Of a stretch of DNA of 64,000 bases, positions 27,580-35,805 are shown piece by piece. A model generated the notes under the pieces. That model had not been told where the DNA came from. It was given only the letters and a program-made list of their open reading frames with translations, and did not search any database. How positions within the stretch are numbered: position 1 is the stretch's first letter; the number at the start of each line of letters is the position of its first letter. Source of the DNA: JAOEGB01 sp041262585 (GTDB taxonomy: Bacteria > Actinomycetota > Actinomycetes > Streptosporangiales > Streptosporangiaceae); assembly GCF_041262585.1 (NCBI RefSeq), contig NZ_JBGCBZ010000005.1:62001-126000 (forward strand), given 5' to 3'. A program made the translations under genes and the position numbers.

Positions 27580-29190
27580 TCAGTGCTGGACGGCCTTCTC
27601 CGCCCCGACGCCGGTGAGCGAGCGGACCTCGATCTCGGCGTACTTCTCCGCGTTGTACTCCTTGCTGAGGACGGTGCCGAGGTAGCCGAACAGGAAGCCG
27701 AGCGGGATCGACACGATGCCGGGGTTCGACAGCGGGAACCAGTGGAAGTCCACGTCGGGGAACATGGCCGTCTTCGAGCCGGAGACGACCGGCGAGAAGA
27801 TGACCAGGACGACGGCGGAGATCAGGCCACCGTAGATCGCCGACACCGCGCCGGCCGTGTTGAACCGCTTCCAGAACAGGCTGTAGAGGATCGCCGGGAG
27901 GTTGCCCGACGCGGCGACCGCGAACGCGAGCGCCACGAGGAAGGCCACATTGAGCGACTGGGCGAGGATGCCGAGGACGATCGCGACCGCGCCGATGACG
28001 AACGCGGACAGGCGGGCGACCAGCACCTCCTCCTTGTCGGTGACGTTCCCCCGCTTGAACACGTGGGCGTACAGGTCGTGCGCGAAGCTCGACGAGGAGG
28101 CGAGCGTCAGGCCGGCGACCACGGCGAGGATCGTGGCGAACGCGACCGCGGCGATGACCGCGAGCAGGATCGTGCCGCCGACGTCGCCGAAGATCTGCCT
28201 CCCGATCTCCTCCGCGAGCTGCGGCGCGGCGGTGTTGCCCGCCGCGTTGGCCGTGGAGATCTTCTTGGACCCGACGATGGCCGCCGCGCCGAAGCCCAGG
28301 ACCAGGGTCAGCAGGTAGAAGACGCCGATGATGCCGATGCCCCACATGACCGACTTGCGGGCGTCCTTCGCGGTGGGCACGGTGTAGAAGCGGATCAGGA
28401 TGTGCGGCAGGCCCGCCGTGCCGAGCACGAGAGCAAGCCCCAGGCTGATCAGGTCGATCTTCCCGGCGATTCCCTGCGCCTCCGTGCCGTACTTGAGCCC
28501 GGAGTTGAGGAACGCGCCGCCCTTGCCGCTCTGCGCCGCCGCGTCGCCGAGGAGTTTCGACACGTTGAACCCGAACTTGCCGAGGACGAGCAGCGTCACC
28601 AGGGCGGCGCCGGTCATCAGCATGACGGCCTTGACGATCTGCACCCAGGTGGTGCCCTTCATGCCGCCGATCACGACGTAGATCACCATGAGCAGGCCGA
28701 CGGCGACGATCGTCCACATCTTGCCGGAGTCCGACTTGATGCCGAGCAGCAGTCCGACCAGGGCGCCCGCGCCGACCATCTGCGCGAGCAGGTAGAAGAT
28801 GCTCACCGTGATCGTGGAGACACCGGCGGCCGTGCGGACCGGGCGAGGGCTCATCCGGAAGGCGAGCACGTCGGCCATCGTGTATTTGCCGGAGTTCCGC
28901 ATCAGCTCCGCGACCAGCAGCAGCGCCACCAGCCACGCGACGAGGAATCCGATCGAATAGAGGAACCCGTCGTAGCCCGACAGGGCGATGATGCCCGCGA
29001 TGCCGAGGAACGACGCCGCCGACATGTAGTCGCCGCCGATCGCCAGGCCGTTCTGCACGCCGCTGAACGAGCGGCCGCCCGCGTAGAAGTCGGTCGCGTC
29101 CTTCGTGTGGCGGCTCGCCCAGAAGGTGATCCCCAGCGTGCCTGCGACGAAGACCAGGAAGAGGATGGTGGACAGGGTCTCGTGCTTCAC
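27580..29190 (-). CDS. Cation/acetate symporter (SSS family, ActP/MctC type)
   Basis: A 536-residue sodium:solute symporter with about 13 transmembrane segments. The conserved start ends in AIGGDYMSAASFLGIAGIIA (the ligand/sodium-site TM1 with AASFLG), and GLPHILIRFYTVPTAKDAR is the signature of the acetate/monocarboxylate branch. Hydrophobicity and length match ActP and corynebacterial MctC. Its ATG overlaps the DUF485 gene stop by 4 nt. It probably takes up acetate, propionate or pyruvate under the LytS/LytTR pair encoded upstream. Confidence 0.93.
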   Translation of the reverse strand: MKHETLSTILFLVFVAGTLGITFWASRHTKDATDFYAGGRSFSGVQNGLAIGGDYMSAASFLGIAGIIALSGYDGFLYSIGFLVAWLVALLLVAELMRNSGKYTMADVLAFRMSPRPVRTAAGVSTITVSIFYLLAQMVGAGALVGLLLGIKSDSGKMWTIVAVGLLMVIYVVIGGMKGTTWVQIVKAVMLMTGAALVTLLVLGKFGFNVSKLLGDAAAQSGKGGAFLNSGLKYGTEAQGIAGKIDLISLGLALVLGTAGLPHILIRFYTVPTAKDARKSVMWGIGIIGVFYLLTLVLGFGAAAIVGSKKISTANAAGNTAAPQLAEEIGRQIFGDVGGTILLAVIAAVAFATILAVVAGLTLASSSSFAHDLYAHVFKRGNVTDKEEVLVARLSAFVIGAVAIVLGILAQSLNVAFLVALAFAVAASGNLPAILYSLFWKRFNTAGAVSAIYGGLISAVVLVIFSPVVSGSKTAMFPDVDFHWFPLSNPGIVSIPLGFLFGYLGTVLSKEYNAEKYAEIEVRSLTGVGAEKAVQH

Positions 29191-29513
29191 TTGGTCTTCT
29201 CCTCCACCTTGTCGCGAAGCTCGTCGGCGAGCGGATCGAGCTTGCTCGCGGCGTGCCGGGAGTACGCCCAGGCGATCAGGAACGTGGACACGAACTGGAG
29301 GAGGCCGAAGACCAGGGCGACGTTGATGTTGCCGAAGAGCTTGGTGCCCATGAAGCCACGGGCGAAGCCGGACAGCACCACGTACAGCAGGTACCAGGCG
29401 AGGAACGCGACGGTCATCGGGAAGGCCCAGGAACGGTACCGGCGGCGCAGCTCCTGGAACTGGTCGCTGGCCTGTATCTCTTCGTAGACCGACGAGTCGT
29501 GCTGAACGGTCAC
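29187..29513 (-). CDS. DUF485 membrane protein, symporter partner
   Basis: A 108-residue protein with two transmembrane segments (FPMTVAFLAWYLLYVVLSGF and VALVFGLLQFVSTFLIAWAY) and short charged tails, matching DUF485 proteins such as YjcH that accompany ActP. I chose GTG 29513 because AAGGAGG sits 4 nt upstream; the ten extra residues of the longer frame lie over this site. Translation is coupled to the symporter gene by ATGA. Its role is presumably in assembly or activity of the symporter. Confidence 0.9.
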   Translation of the reverse strand: MTVQHDSSVYEEIQASDQFQELRRRYRSWAFPMTVAFLAWYLLYVVLSGFARGFMGTKLFGNINVALVFGLLQFVSTFLIAWAYSRHAASKLDPLADELRDKVEEKTK

Positions 29514-29595
29514 GTGCCCTCCTTCGACAGTGATCTGGATCACCTCAACGTAGGAGCGCGGGCCGTTCCCATCGAGACCCGGACGCCGCCGCGTC

Positions 29596-29633
29596 GCCCA
29601 GCCGTACCGGTCGCTCGGCCACCTGGGCTGGGC
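29596..29633 (-). terminator. Hairpin between the two symporter operons
   Basis: GCCCAGCC (29596-29603) pairs with GGCTGGGC (29626-29633), an 8-bp GC-only stem just downstream of the second symporter gene on the minus strand. It probably separates the two transport units. Confidence 0.45.
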
Positions 29634-29679
29634 ATGCGGCGAAAGGTCGGTTGCGTGCGCCCAACGGTCTCCGGCCCCC

Positions 29680-31155
29680 TCAGATCGAGCGGGGATGCCA
29701 GTCGCCGCGGTCGACGTTCAGCGTCTCCGGGGTGTGCAGGCGCACCATCGTCCGGGCCACACCGCGCGGCACCCGCGACGGCGTGAGCAGCGACACCACC
29801 ACCATGACGGTGAACGACACCGGCACCGTCCAGGCCGCCGGCTGCGCCAGCAGGGCCTCGGTCCACCCCGTGTACGGCCCGCCGACGATGGTCGCCAGGA
29901 CCGCCGCGCAGGCCAGCCCACCCCCGATGAGCAGCCCCGACAGAGCCCCGGCCGTGGTCAGCCTGCGCCACCAGATGCCTAGCACGAGCAGCGGGCAGAA
30001 CGACGACGCCGCCACCGCGAACGCCAGCCCGACCACGTTGGCGACCGGCAGCGACCGCGCCATCCCCGCCAGCGCGAACGGCACGACCACCGCGACCGCC
30101 GTGGCGACCCGGAACGAGCGCACCCCGCCGCGCAGGATGTCCTGGGCGATCACCCCGGCGACCGAGACCGTCAGCCCCGACGACGTGGACAGGAACGCCG
30201 CGAACGCCCCGGCCGTCACGAGCGCGGTCAGCAGCTCCCCGGCGATCCCGCCGACCAGCCGTCCGGGCAGCGTCAGCACCACCGTGTCGGTGGCCGGAAG
30301 GCCGTACACCCGCCCGAGGAACCCGTAGATCGCCGGCATCAGGTAGAACGCGCCCAGCAGGGTCAGGACCACCAGGGTCGTACGGCGGGCCGCCCGGCCG
30401 TCCGGGTTCGTGTAGAAGCGGACCAGCACGTGCGGCAGGCCCATCGTGCCGAGGAACGTGGCCAGGATGAGCGAGTACGTCTCGTAGAGCGGGTGCTCCC
30501 GGCCGTGCAGCGGCAGCGCCCACGGATCGCCCGTCCGGAGCCCCGGCGAGCCGCCCGAGCGCCACGCGGCCAGCATGAACACCAGCGGCACGGCGAGCGC
30601 GGTGAGCTTCAGCCAGTACTGGAACGCCTGGACGAACGTGATCGACCGCATCCCGCCCGACAGCACGTTGACCGCGACCACCCCCGCGACCAGCAGCCCC
30701 CCGGCCCAGGTCGGAGCGCCCGTGATCGTACGGAACACCAGCCCGGCGCTCTGGAACTGCGGCATCAGGTACAGCCAGCCGATCAGCACGACCAGCACGC
30801 TCGACATCCGGCGCACGGCCATCGACTCCAGCCGGGCCTCCGCGAAGTCGGGCAGCGTGTAGGCCCCCGAGCGCCGCAGCGGCGCGGACACCAGCACGAG
30901 CAGCACGAGATAGCCGCCCGTCCAGCCGACCGGGAGCCACAGCATGTCCGCGCCGTAGGTCAGGATGAGCCCGGCGATGCCGAGGAAGGACGCCGCCGAG
31001 AGATACTCCCCGCCGATCGCCGAGGCGTTCCACAGGGGCGACACCGTCCGGGACGCGACGTAGAAGTCCGACGTCGTGCGCGACATCCTGATCCCGAACG
31101 CCCCGATCAGGAGGGCCGCCAGCATCACGAGAACGACGGCGACGATCCCGCTCAC
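29680..31155 (-). CDS. Second SSS-family cation/monocarboxylate symporter
   Basis: A 491-residue sodium:solute symporter, clearly related to the one at 27580 but shorter and divergent. The core reads GGEYLSAASFLGIAGLIL for TM1 and MGLPHVLVRFYTNPDGRAAR for the acetate-branch signature. About 13 hydrophobic segments are seen. It lies 13 nt downstream of the 123-residue membrane protein and the LytTR regulator gene, so this is the symporter directly linked to the two-component system. Having two such carriers suggests different substrate ranges or affinities. Confidence 0.92.
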   Translation of the reverse strand: MSGIVAVVLVMLAALLIGAFGIRMSRTTSDFYVASRTVSPLWNASAIGGEYLSAASFLGIAGLILTYGADMLWLPVGWTGGYLVLLVLVSAPLRRSGAYTLPDFAEARLESMAVRRMSSVLVVLIGWLYLMPQFQSAGLVFRTITGAPTWAGGLLVAGVVAVNVLSGGMRSITFVQAFQYWLKLTALAVPLVFMLAAWRSGGSPGLRTGDPWALPLHGREHPLYETYSLILATFLGTMGLPHVLVRFYTNPDGRAARRTTLVVLTLLGAFYLMPAIYGFLGRVYGLPATDTVVLTLPGRLVGGIAGELLTALVTAGAFAAFLSTSSGLTVSVAGVIAQDILRGGVRSFRVATAVAVVVPFALAGMARSLPVANVVGLAFAVAASSFCPLLVLGIWWRRLTTAGALSGLLIGGGLACAAVLATIVGGPYTGWTEALLAQPAAWTVPVSFTVMVVVSLLTPSRVPRGVARTMVRLHTPETLNVDRGDWHPRSI

Positions 31156-31168
31156 GAGGTCTCCCAGC

Positions 31169-31540
31169 TCACCGGCGCTCGACCAGGTCGGCGAAGTCCC
31201 GCTCGTTCCGCTCGGCCTGCCGTACGTACAGCCAGGCCCCCACGACGAAAGCGGGATAGATCACACCGGCGAGCACCACCCACGGCAGCGGCAGGCCAGC
31301 CAATCGCACCGCCCGGAGTTCCGGGACCAGGAGGAAAAGCAGCGGCAGCCCGCCGACCACGCACGCCAGCACAGTGCAGACGAACAGGCCGAGGCGGAAC
31401 TGGGTCCTCACCAGAGACCGCATGTAGACCTCGCCGAGCCGCGTCTGCTCGTCTATTTCGCGCGTCAGCGGGTGGCGCGGCCTGCGGGCGGCGGCCGTGC
31501 GCGGGCTGGTCACCACGACCCTGCGCGGCTTGCCCGTCAT
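31169..31540 (-). CDS. Small two-TM membrane protein, likely symporter partner
   Basis: A 123-residue protein with a basic N-terminal tail of about 45 residues and two transmembrane segments (residues about 50-72 and 83-106). It occupies the place of a DUF485 subunit before the symporter gene, and its general design is the same although I see no close sequence match to the copy at 29187. GGGAGGGG precedes the ATG. It lies 3 nt after the LytTR regulator stop, within the same operon. Confidence 0.78.
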   Translation of the reverse strand: MTGKPRRVVVTSPRTAAARRPRHPLTREIDEQTRLGEVYMRSLVRTQFRLGLFVCTVLACVVGGLPLLFLLVPELRAVRLAGLPLPWVVLAGVIYPAFVVGAWLYVRQAERNERDFADLVERR

Positions 31541-31543
31541 CGC

Positions 31544-32296
31544 CTACCCCTCCCGCTTCGCTTTGCGGGCCCGGCGGACCAGGAGGTCGCGCAGCTCGCG
31601 GGTGTGGCGGCGGCTGACCGGGATCTCGGTCTCACCGACGCGGACGACGCATCTGCCGGAGTCGATGTGCAGCTCGTCGATGTGCTTGACCGCGACCAGG
31701 TGGCTGCGGTGGACCCGGAGGAACCCCGCCGACGCCCAGCGCTCCTCCAGCGCGGCCAGCGGGATGCGGACCAGATGGCTCCCCGTCGCGGTGTGCAGCC
31801 GGGCGTAGTCGCCCTGGGCCTCGACGTACCGAACCTCGGTGCTCGCCACGAACCTGGTCACGCCGCCCAGCTCGACCGGGATCGTGTCCGCCTGCGGCCC
31901 GGCCTCCGATTCGGTACGGCTGCCGCACACGCGCCTGATCGCCTCGGCGAGCCGCTCCGGCCTGACCGGCTTGAGCAGGTAGTCCTCGGCCTTGAGCTCG
32001 AACGCGTCGACCGCGTGATCCTCGTAGGCCGTCACGAAGACCACCTTCGGCGGCCTGGTGAACTGGGTGAGCAGCCGGCCGAGCACCACGCCGTCCAGGC
32101 CGCGCATGCGGATGTCGAGGAAGACGGCGTCCATCGGCCGTCCGTCGGCCATCGCCCGGTCGAGCAGCTTGAGCGCCGCCGCCCCGTCACGGGCGGTCAG
32201 GACGTCGCCGATCCGCGCGTCAGCCCTCAGCAGGTACGCCAGGTCCTCCAGGGCGGGCTGCTCGTCGTCCACCGCCAAGACCCGCAGGCCGCTCAC
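31544..32296 (-). CDS. LytTR-family response regulator
   Basis: A 250-residue response regulator. The receiver domain has the acidic pocket Asp10/Asp11, phosphoacceptor Asp61 in VFLDIRMRG, the Thr/Ala switch in FVTAYEDHA, and the conserved Lys in LLKPVRP. A LytTR DNA-binding domain follows (residues about 140-245: VRYVEAQGDYARLHT, FLRVHRSHLVAV). The operon downstream encodes the 123-residue protein and a symporter, so the likely job is induction of monocarboxylate uptake, as for YpdB/BtsR. Its partner kinase gene is separated from it by an AT-richer insertion of about 2.3 kb. Confidence 0.93.
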   Translation of the reverse strand: MSGLRVLAVDDEQPALEDLAYLLRADARIGDVLTARDGAAALKLLDRAMADGRPMDAVFLDIRMRGLDGVVLGRLLTQFTRPPKVVFVTAYEDHAVDAFELKAEDYLLKPVRPERLAEAIRRVCGSRTESEAGPQADTIPVELGGVTRFVASTEVRYVEAQGDYARLHTATGSHLVRIPLAALEERWASAGFLRVHRSHLVAVKHIDELHIDSGRCVVRVGETEIPVSRRHTRELRDLLVRRARKAKREG

Positions 32297-32434
32297 CGAT
32301 CACCCCTCTCACCACCCCTGAGGGTGCTGACCCGCACGGCCGGAAGTCAACGCCTCCCGCCATCACAACCGGGTCACGGTGAGGGGTGAGCTCCGGTCAG
32401 CCCCGCCGGCGGCGCACCAGCATGGCGGGGTCGA

Positions 32435-32541
32435 TCAGACCGTGAACGGTTCGATGATCGTCGCCGACTCCCCCGCGCGCACAGAGTGGATCTGGCGGTA
32501 TTCGCCCTCGACGAGCTTCAGATCGCTCAGATCATGCCTGT
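32435..32541 (-). pseudogene. Short remnant, possibly the C-terminus of a Uma2-type nuclease
   Basis: Read on the minus strand, about 35 codons give DLKLVEGEYRQIH, SVRAGESATIIE and a terminal PFTV before a stop. This looks to me like the C-terminal end of a Uma2 (DUF820) family protein, of which the catalytic part is missing because a stop codon lies upstream. The call rests on pattern memory only. It sits in the 327-bp gap between the LytTR gene and the AT-richer segment, where no intact gene is seen. Confidence 0.35.
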
Positions 32542-32623
32542 TTCACATGTCGGCGTCCTGGGCGTCAACGCTCGCCTGCCGGATCCGCTAAACGGACATC
32601 ACGCCACTATGCCGAGGCCCTGC

Positions 32624-33745
32624 CTATCGATGATCAACAAAGTTGATCATCCGAAATGCCGTCGGAATAGCCAATAAGGCGATCGCAACACTGATGCCCG
32701 CTGCGGCCAGAACCGGCATTAAGGGAATCTCATAGGGGCCCGGAACTGAATCCGAAAATCGGAGTAGCACCCAGGCTCCAATTGTGAGACCGAGTCCAAC
32801 GCCGACGGGAACTGCGGCCAGCGTCGCCAGCAACCCAAGCTTTCGATGCCGGAACGTCCGATAGGCGAAGGCCACTGCGACAACCGGATACACAATAACA
32901 AAATTTACCAACAAGCAGCAGACAAGCCATCCGGATGAATCCGGATGCATCAGATCAGACAAGCGGCCCTGACCAACGTCGATGTTATCCGCTCGTGGAT
33001 TGGTGATAACTGCCCGGGACAGCACATAGAGGCCTCGGCTATTAAGGTTTTTTACCTGCCCCCAAGTTACCGGACCTGGCGTGTCTACGAGCCAATCCAT
33101 TACACTCCCAGAGCTCGATGTATTGACTACACCAGTACCCGGAAAGGCAATGACGTCCGGACTATCCCTCCAGACGATATCAGCGGTCACCCCAACAACG
33201 ACAAGGCGACTCCATTTGCTTTCAGGGTCAAAACTTGCTATCTCTGAACGAACCTGGTTGGCGACCCTTTCCTTAACGACAAGTTCACCATCGGCCTGCG
33301 GATATCTGCCGCTGATCAGAGGGTACATCCCACGGGTTAACGGGTCCCGCAGATCCAGTTCCCCGAATTCCTCTCGCCATCCCGTAAGGCTAATAGGAAA
33401 GGGGACTACTCTACTACCTTGCGGAAGTAAGGCATTAATCTCTTGAGCAGAGTAGAATGTTCGCTGATGGCCTGGCGATATGCCGCGGATCTCCGCAAGA
33501 ACAGAATAGTCCTGCGTAACGTTACCAGAGTATCCAAGGTCCCGGATACGGGCATCAGCGGCACCCATTTCCCATGTCCGTCCCTCGACCGGAGAGACAT
33601 GCATGGTTGCCTGCATAGTCAATATGGCGGTGAAGACAAGTACGGCAAGGCCAATAACAACCGCCGCAGCAAGAGTCGGGCCGCCGAGCAACGCGGTACG
33701 GAGGCGTTTACGCACCACAACTCTACGCTGTTTATCTTCGGCCAT
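32624..33745 (-). CDS. MacB/FtsX-like four-TM membrane protein
   Basis: A 373-residue protein with one transmembrane segment near residues 24-46, an extracellular domain of about 215 residues, and three more segments near 262-286, 298-325 and 337-358. This 1+3 topology is that of MacB/LolE/FtsX-type ABC permeases, but I see no clear family motif and no ATPase gene next to it. Base composition is noticeably AT-richer than the surroundings and codon use includes many ATA, AAA and TTA-type choices, which suggests transfer. A perfect hairpin covers its last codons. Confidence 0.7.
   Translation of the reverse strand: MAEDKQRRVVVRKRLRTALLGGPTLAAAVVIGLAVLVFTAILTMQATMHVSPVEGRTWEMGAADARIRDLGYSGNVTQDYSVLAEIRGISPGHQRTFYSAQEINALLPQGSRVVPFPISLTGWREEFGELDLRDPLTRGMYPLISGRYPQADGELVVKERVANQVRSEIASFDPESKWSRLVVVGVTADIVWRDSPDVIAFPGTGVVNTSSSGSVMDWLVDTPGPVTWGQVKNLNSRGLYVLSRAVITNPRADNIDVGQGRLSDLMHPDSSGWLVCCLLVNFVIVYPVVAVAFAYRTFRHRKLGLLATLAAVPVGVGLGLTIGAWVLLRFSDSVPGPYEIPLMPVLAAAGISVAIALLAIPTAFRMINFVDHR
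32629..32651. repeat. Perfect 10-bp inverted repeat over the permease gene end
   Basis: GATGATCAAC (32629-32638) and GTTGATCATC (32642-32651) flank AAA. The hairpin overlaps the last codons of the minus-strand permease-like gene and sits near the edge of the AT-richer segment. It may serve as a terminator or mark the segment boundary. Confidence 0.6.
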
Positions 33746-33771
33746 CGGACCGATCGCCTTTCAGCTTCAGG

Positions 33772-34137
33772 TTACAGAGGGCCAAAGGTCGTCCTTATAT
33801 CGATAACGTATTCAGTCGGTTTTGTGCACTTGGTCCTGTGCGGCGGAGGCATACAGAGCCCGGAGTAGCGACCATTGTGGAGGTTGTCCACGCATTCCCA
33901 GTCAAGGCAGCTATAAGTGACGGTTTGGACTGTTAAGCCATTTTCGGCGTGCAGTTTCCAACTGTTGTTCATCGCATCCTTGATGGCGTCTTCATTCGAT
34001 CCGGCGCCCGTCAGAATAGCCAGCAATCCGGCCGTGGCATCGCACCAGGGAGCTGCCGGCCCCCCAATGGCACATAGTGTGAGCATACCTCCGACTAGGC
34101 TTGACGGATTAAAACCCGAGTCTTTGTATTTTTCCAT
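33772..34137 (-). CDS. Unknown protein, probably truncated at its N-terminus
   Basis: 121 residues from ATG 34137, with seven cysteines and a hydrophobic Gly/Ala stretch (VGGMLTLCAIGGPAAPW, then DATAGLLAILTGAG). The frame stays open upstream to about 34247 and reads like true protein (SSQICETVAEQHLK, then SNYSKKTCRNYISEKD) in the same AT-rich codon style, but has no ATG, GTG or TTG, and the ATG at 34137 has a poorly spaced ribosome-binding site. I infer that the original N-terminus was lost at a breakpoint near 34250. It lies 26 nt before the MacB-like gene. The family is not recognised. Confidence 0.55.
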   Translation of the reverse strand: MEKYKDSGFNPSSLVGGMLTLCAIGGPAAPWCDATAGLLAILTGAGSNEDAIKDAMNNSWKLHAENGLTVQTVTYSCLDWECVDNLHNGRYSGLCMPPPHRTKCTKPTEYVIDIRTTFGPL

Positions 34138-34241
34138 GTCCTTTTCGCTGATATAGTTCCTACACGTTTTCTTCGAATAATTGCTCTTAAGGTGCTGCTC
34201 TGCTACAGTCTCGCAAATTTGAGAGCTTCTGTCCCTCCAAT

Positions 34242-34548
34242 CTGTGGCCGGGAACCGACACCTATGTGACCAACAGAGCCCCGAACTCCTCCTACGGCGG
34301 GTCGACGTTGCTCTATGTCGCGGACGCGTTCGGCGAGGTGGCGCGGTCGTTCATCGACTTCGACGGGCCCGCGCTCACCGGGGAGACCATTTCGTCGGCG
34401 ACACTCAACCTCACGCATGACTACAACTCCCGGAAAAATCGACACCACGGTAAGCGGTGCCCCCGGCCGGCAGAAGCTGACGCTGATCCCGGATCCGGCC
34501 TTCCTGAACGCGCCTGACGCGGTATATCCGCAGGTCGTCGACCCGTCG
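34242..34548 (+). pseudogene. Rearranged fragments of a DNRLRE/RHS-type surface protein
   Basis: Two plus-strand pieces in different frames. The first (34242-34431) reads GTDTYVTNRAPNSSYGGSTL and continues VARSFIDFD, GETISSATLNLTH, the pattern of a DNRLRE domain. The second (about 34434-34548) reads DTTVSGAPGRQKLTLIPDPA and VYPQVVDPS, a block that normally lies just before, not after, the DNRLRE domain. No start codon context, ribosome-binding site or long frame exists. The fragments fill the 34138-34595 gap and are GC-rich, unlike the segment to their left. Confidence 0.6.
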
Positions 34549-34595
34549 TGCGGAAGGACGCGTTCCGTAATCGCTTCAGCGTGTCTTTACGGGTT

Positions 34596-35777
34596 TCAGT
34601 TGGCGGAGACGCCGGGGTGGTATTTGGGGACGCGGAGGGTGACCTTGGTGCCGGCATCCAGGCCGGTCTCGACCACCAGGCCGTACTCGTCGCCGTAGAC
34701 CTGGCGGAGGCGCTCGTCCACGTTGGCCAGGCCGACGCCGCCCGCCCCCGAGCGGTCCTCCCCCGCGAGGACGCGCCGCAGCCGTTCGGGGTCCATGCCG
34801 ATGCCGTCGTCCTCGACCGTGATCGCGCACTCGGCTCCCGCGTCCTCGGCGATGATCGTGATCCGGCCCACGCCGGGCTTGCCCTCCAGGCCGTGCCGTA
34901 CGGCGTTCTCGACGAGGGGCTGGAGGCACAGGAACGGCACGGCCACCGCCAGCACCTCGGGGGCGATGCGCAGCGTGACCTGTAACTGGTCGCCGAACCG
35001 GGCGCGTTCGAGGGTGAGGTAGCGGTCGATCGACCGGAGCTCCTCCGCCAGCGTCGTGAAGTCACCGTGCCGCCGGAAGGAATAACGCGTGAAGTCGGCG
35101 AACTCCAGCAGCAGCTCGCGGGCCTGCTCGGGATCGGTCCGGACGAAGGACGCGATCGTGGTGAGCGAGTTGTAGATGAAGTGCGGCGAGATCTGCGCCC
35201 GCAGCGCCCGGACCTCGGCCTCCATGAGCATCGTTCGCGACCGGTCGAGCTCGGCCAGCTCAAGCTGCGAGTCGACCCAGCGGGCCACCTCCTGCGCGGC
35301 CCGGACCAGCCCGGCCGAGGCGTGGTCGCCGTACGCCGCGAGCGACCCGACCACGCGGTCGTCGGTGGTGAGCGGCACCACCACGGCGTGCCGTACGGGG
35401 CACTCGGGAAGGCCGCAGGCGAGCGCCAGCACCTGCGTGCGGCCGTCCTTCAGGGTCTCGGCGGCGTGCTCGAACGCCTCGTGTGCGTGGTGGTCCCCCG
35501 CGCCGTCGTAGACCAGCAGCTCCTCGCCGTTGGTGATGGCGATCGCGGGCGAGCCGAGCAGCTCCCGCAGATGCCGCGACGACTTCAGCGCTCCCGCCTG
35601 GGTGAGCCCTGCCCGCAGCGGCGGCGCCGCGAGCGAGGCGGTGTGCAGGGTCTCGAACGTGGCCCGCTCGGCCGGGCTGCTCCCGAGGTCGCGGCGGCCG
35701 CGGAGGACCCGCCACAGCACCACGGCCGGCACGCCGATGAGGACGATGACGACGAGCGCGGCGACGAGCGGTTCCAC
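34596..35777 (-). CDS. LytS-type sensor histidine kinase
   Basis: A 393-residue kinase with one N-terminal transmembrane segment, a GAF-like sensory region (residues about 60-175) that includes a CGLPECPVRH cysteine pair, then a His_kinase domain with phosphoacceptor His199 in ISPHFIYNSL and a HATPase domain with N-box LQPLVENAVRHG and G-box DDGIGMD. This is the LytS/YehU layout that pairs with LytTR regulators. The natural partner is the regulator at 31544-32296, now about 2.3 kb away because of the inserted segment. The signal is probably an external carboxylate such as pyruvate or acetate; that is inferred. Confidence 0.92.
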   Translation of the reverse strand: MEPLVAALVVIVLIGVPAVVLWRVLRGRRDLGSSPAERATFETLHTASLAAPPLRAGLTQAGALKSSRHLRELLGSPAIAITNGEELLVYDGAGDHHAHEAFEHAAETLKDGRTQVLALACGLPECPVRHAVVVPLTTDDRVVGSLAAYGDHASAGLVRAAQEVARWVDSQLELAELDRSRTMLMEAEVRALRAQISPHFIYNSLTTIASFVRTDPEQARELLLEFADFTRYSFRRHGDFTTLAEELRSIDRYLTLERARFGDQLQVTLRIAPEVLAVAVPFLCLQPLVENAVRHGLEGKPGVGRITIIAEDAGAECAITVEDDGIGMDPERLRRVLAGEDRSGAGGVGLANVDERLRQVYGDEYGLVVETGLDAGTKVTLRVPKYHPGVSAN

Positions 35778-35805
35778 GTCGCCGGAGCCTACCGTGCCGA
35801 CGCCT

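Noticed and set aside
32379..32591. Plus-strand frame of 70 codons in the gap before the AT-richer segment
   Set aside because: There is no ribosome-binding site or conserved motif. The opposite strand here gives a more protein-like remnant.
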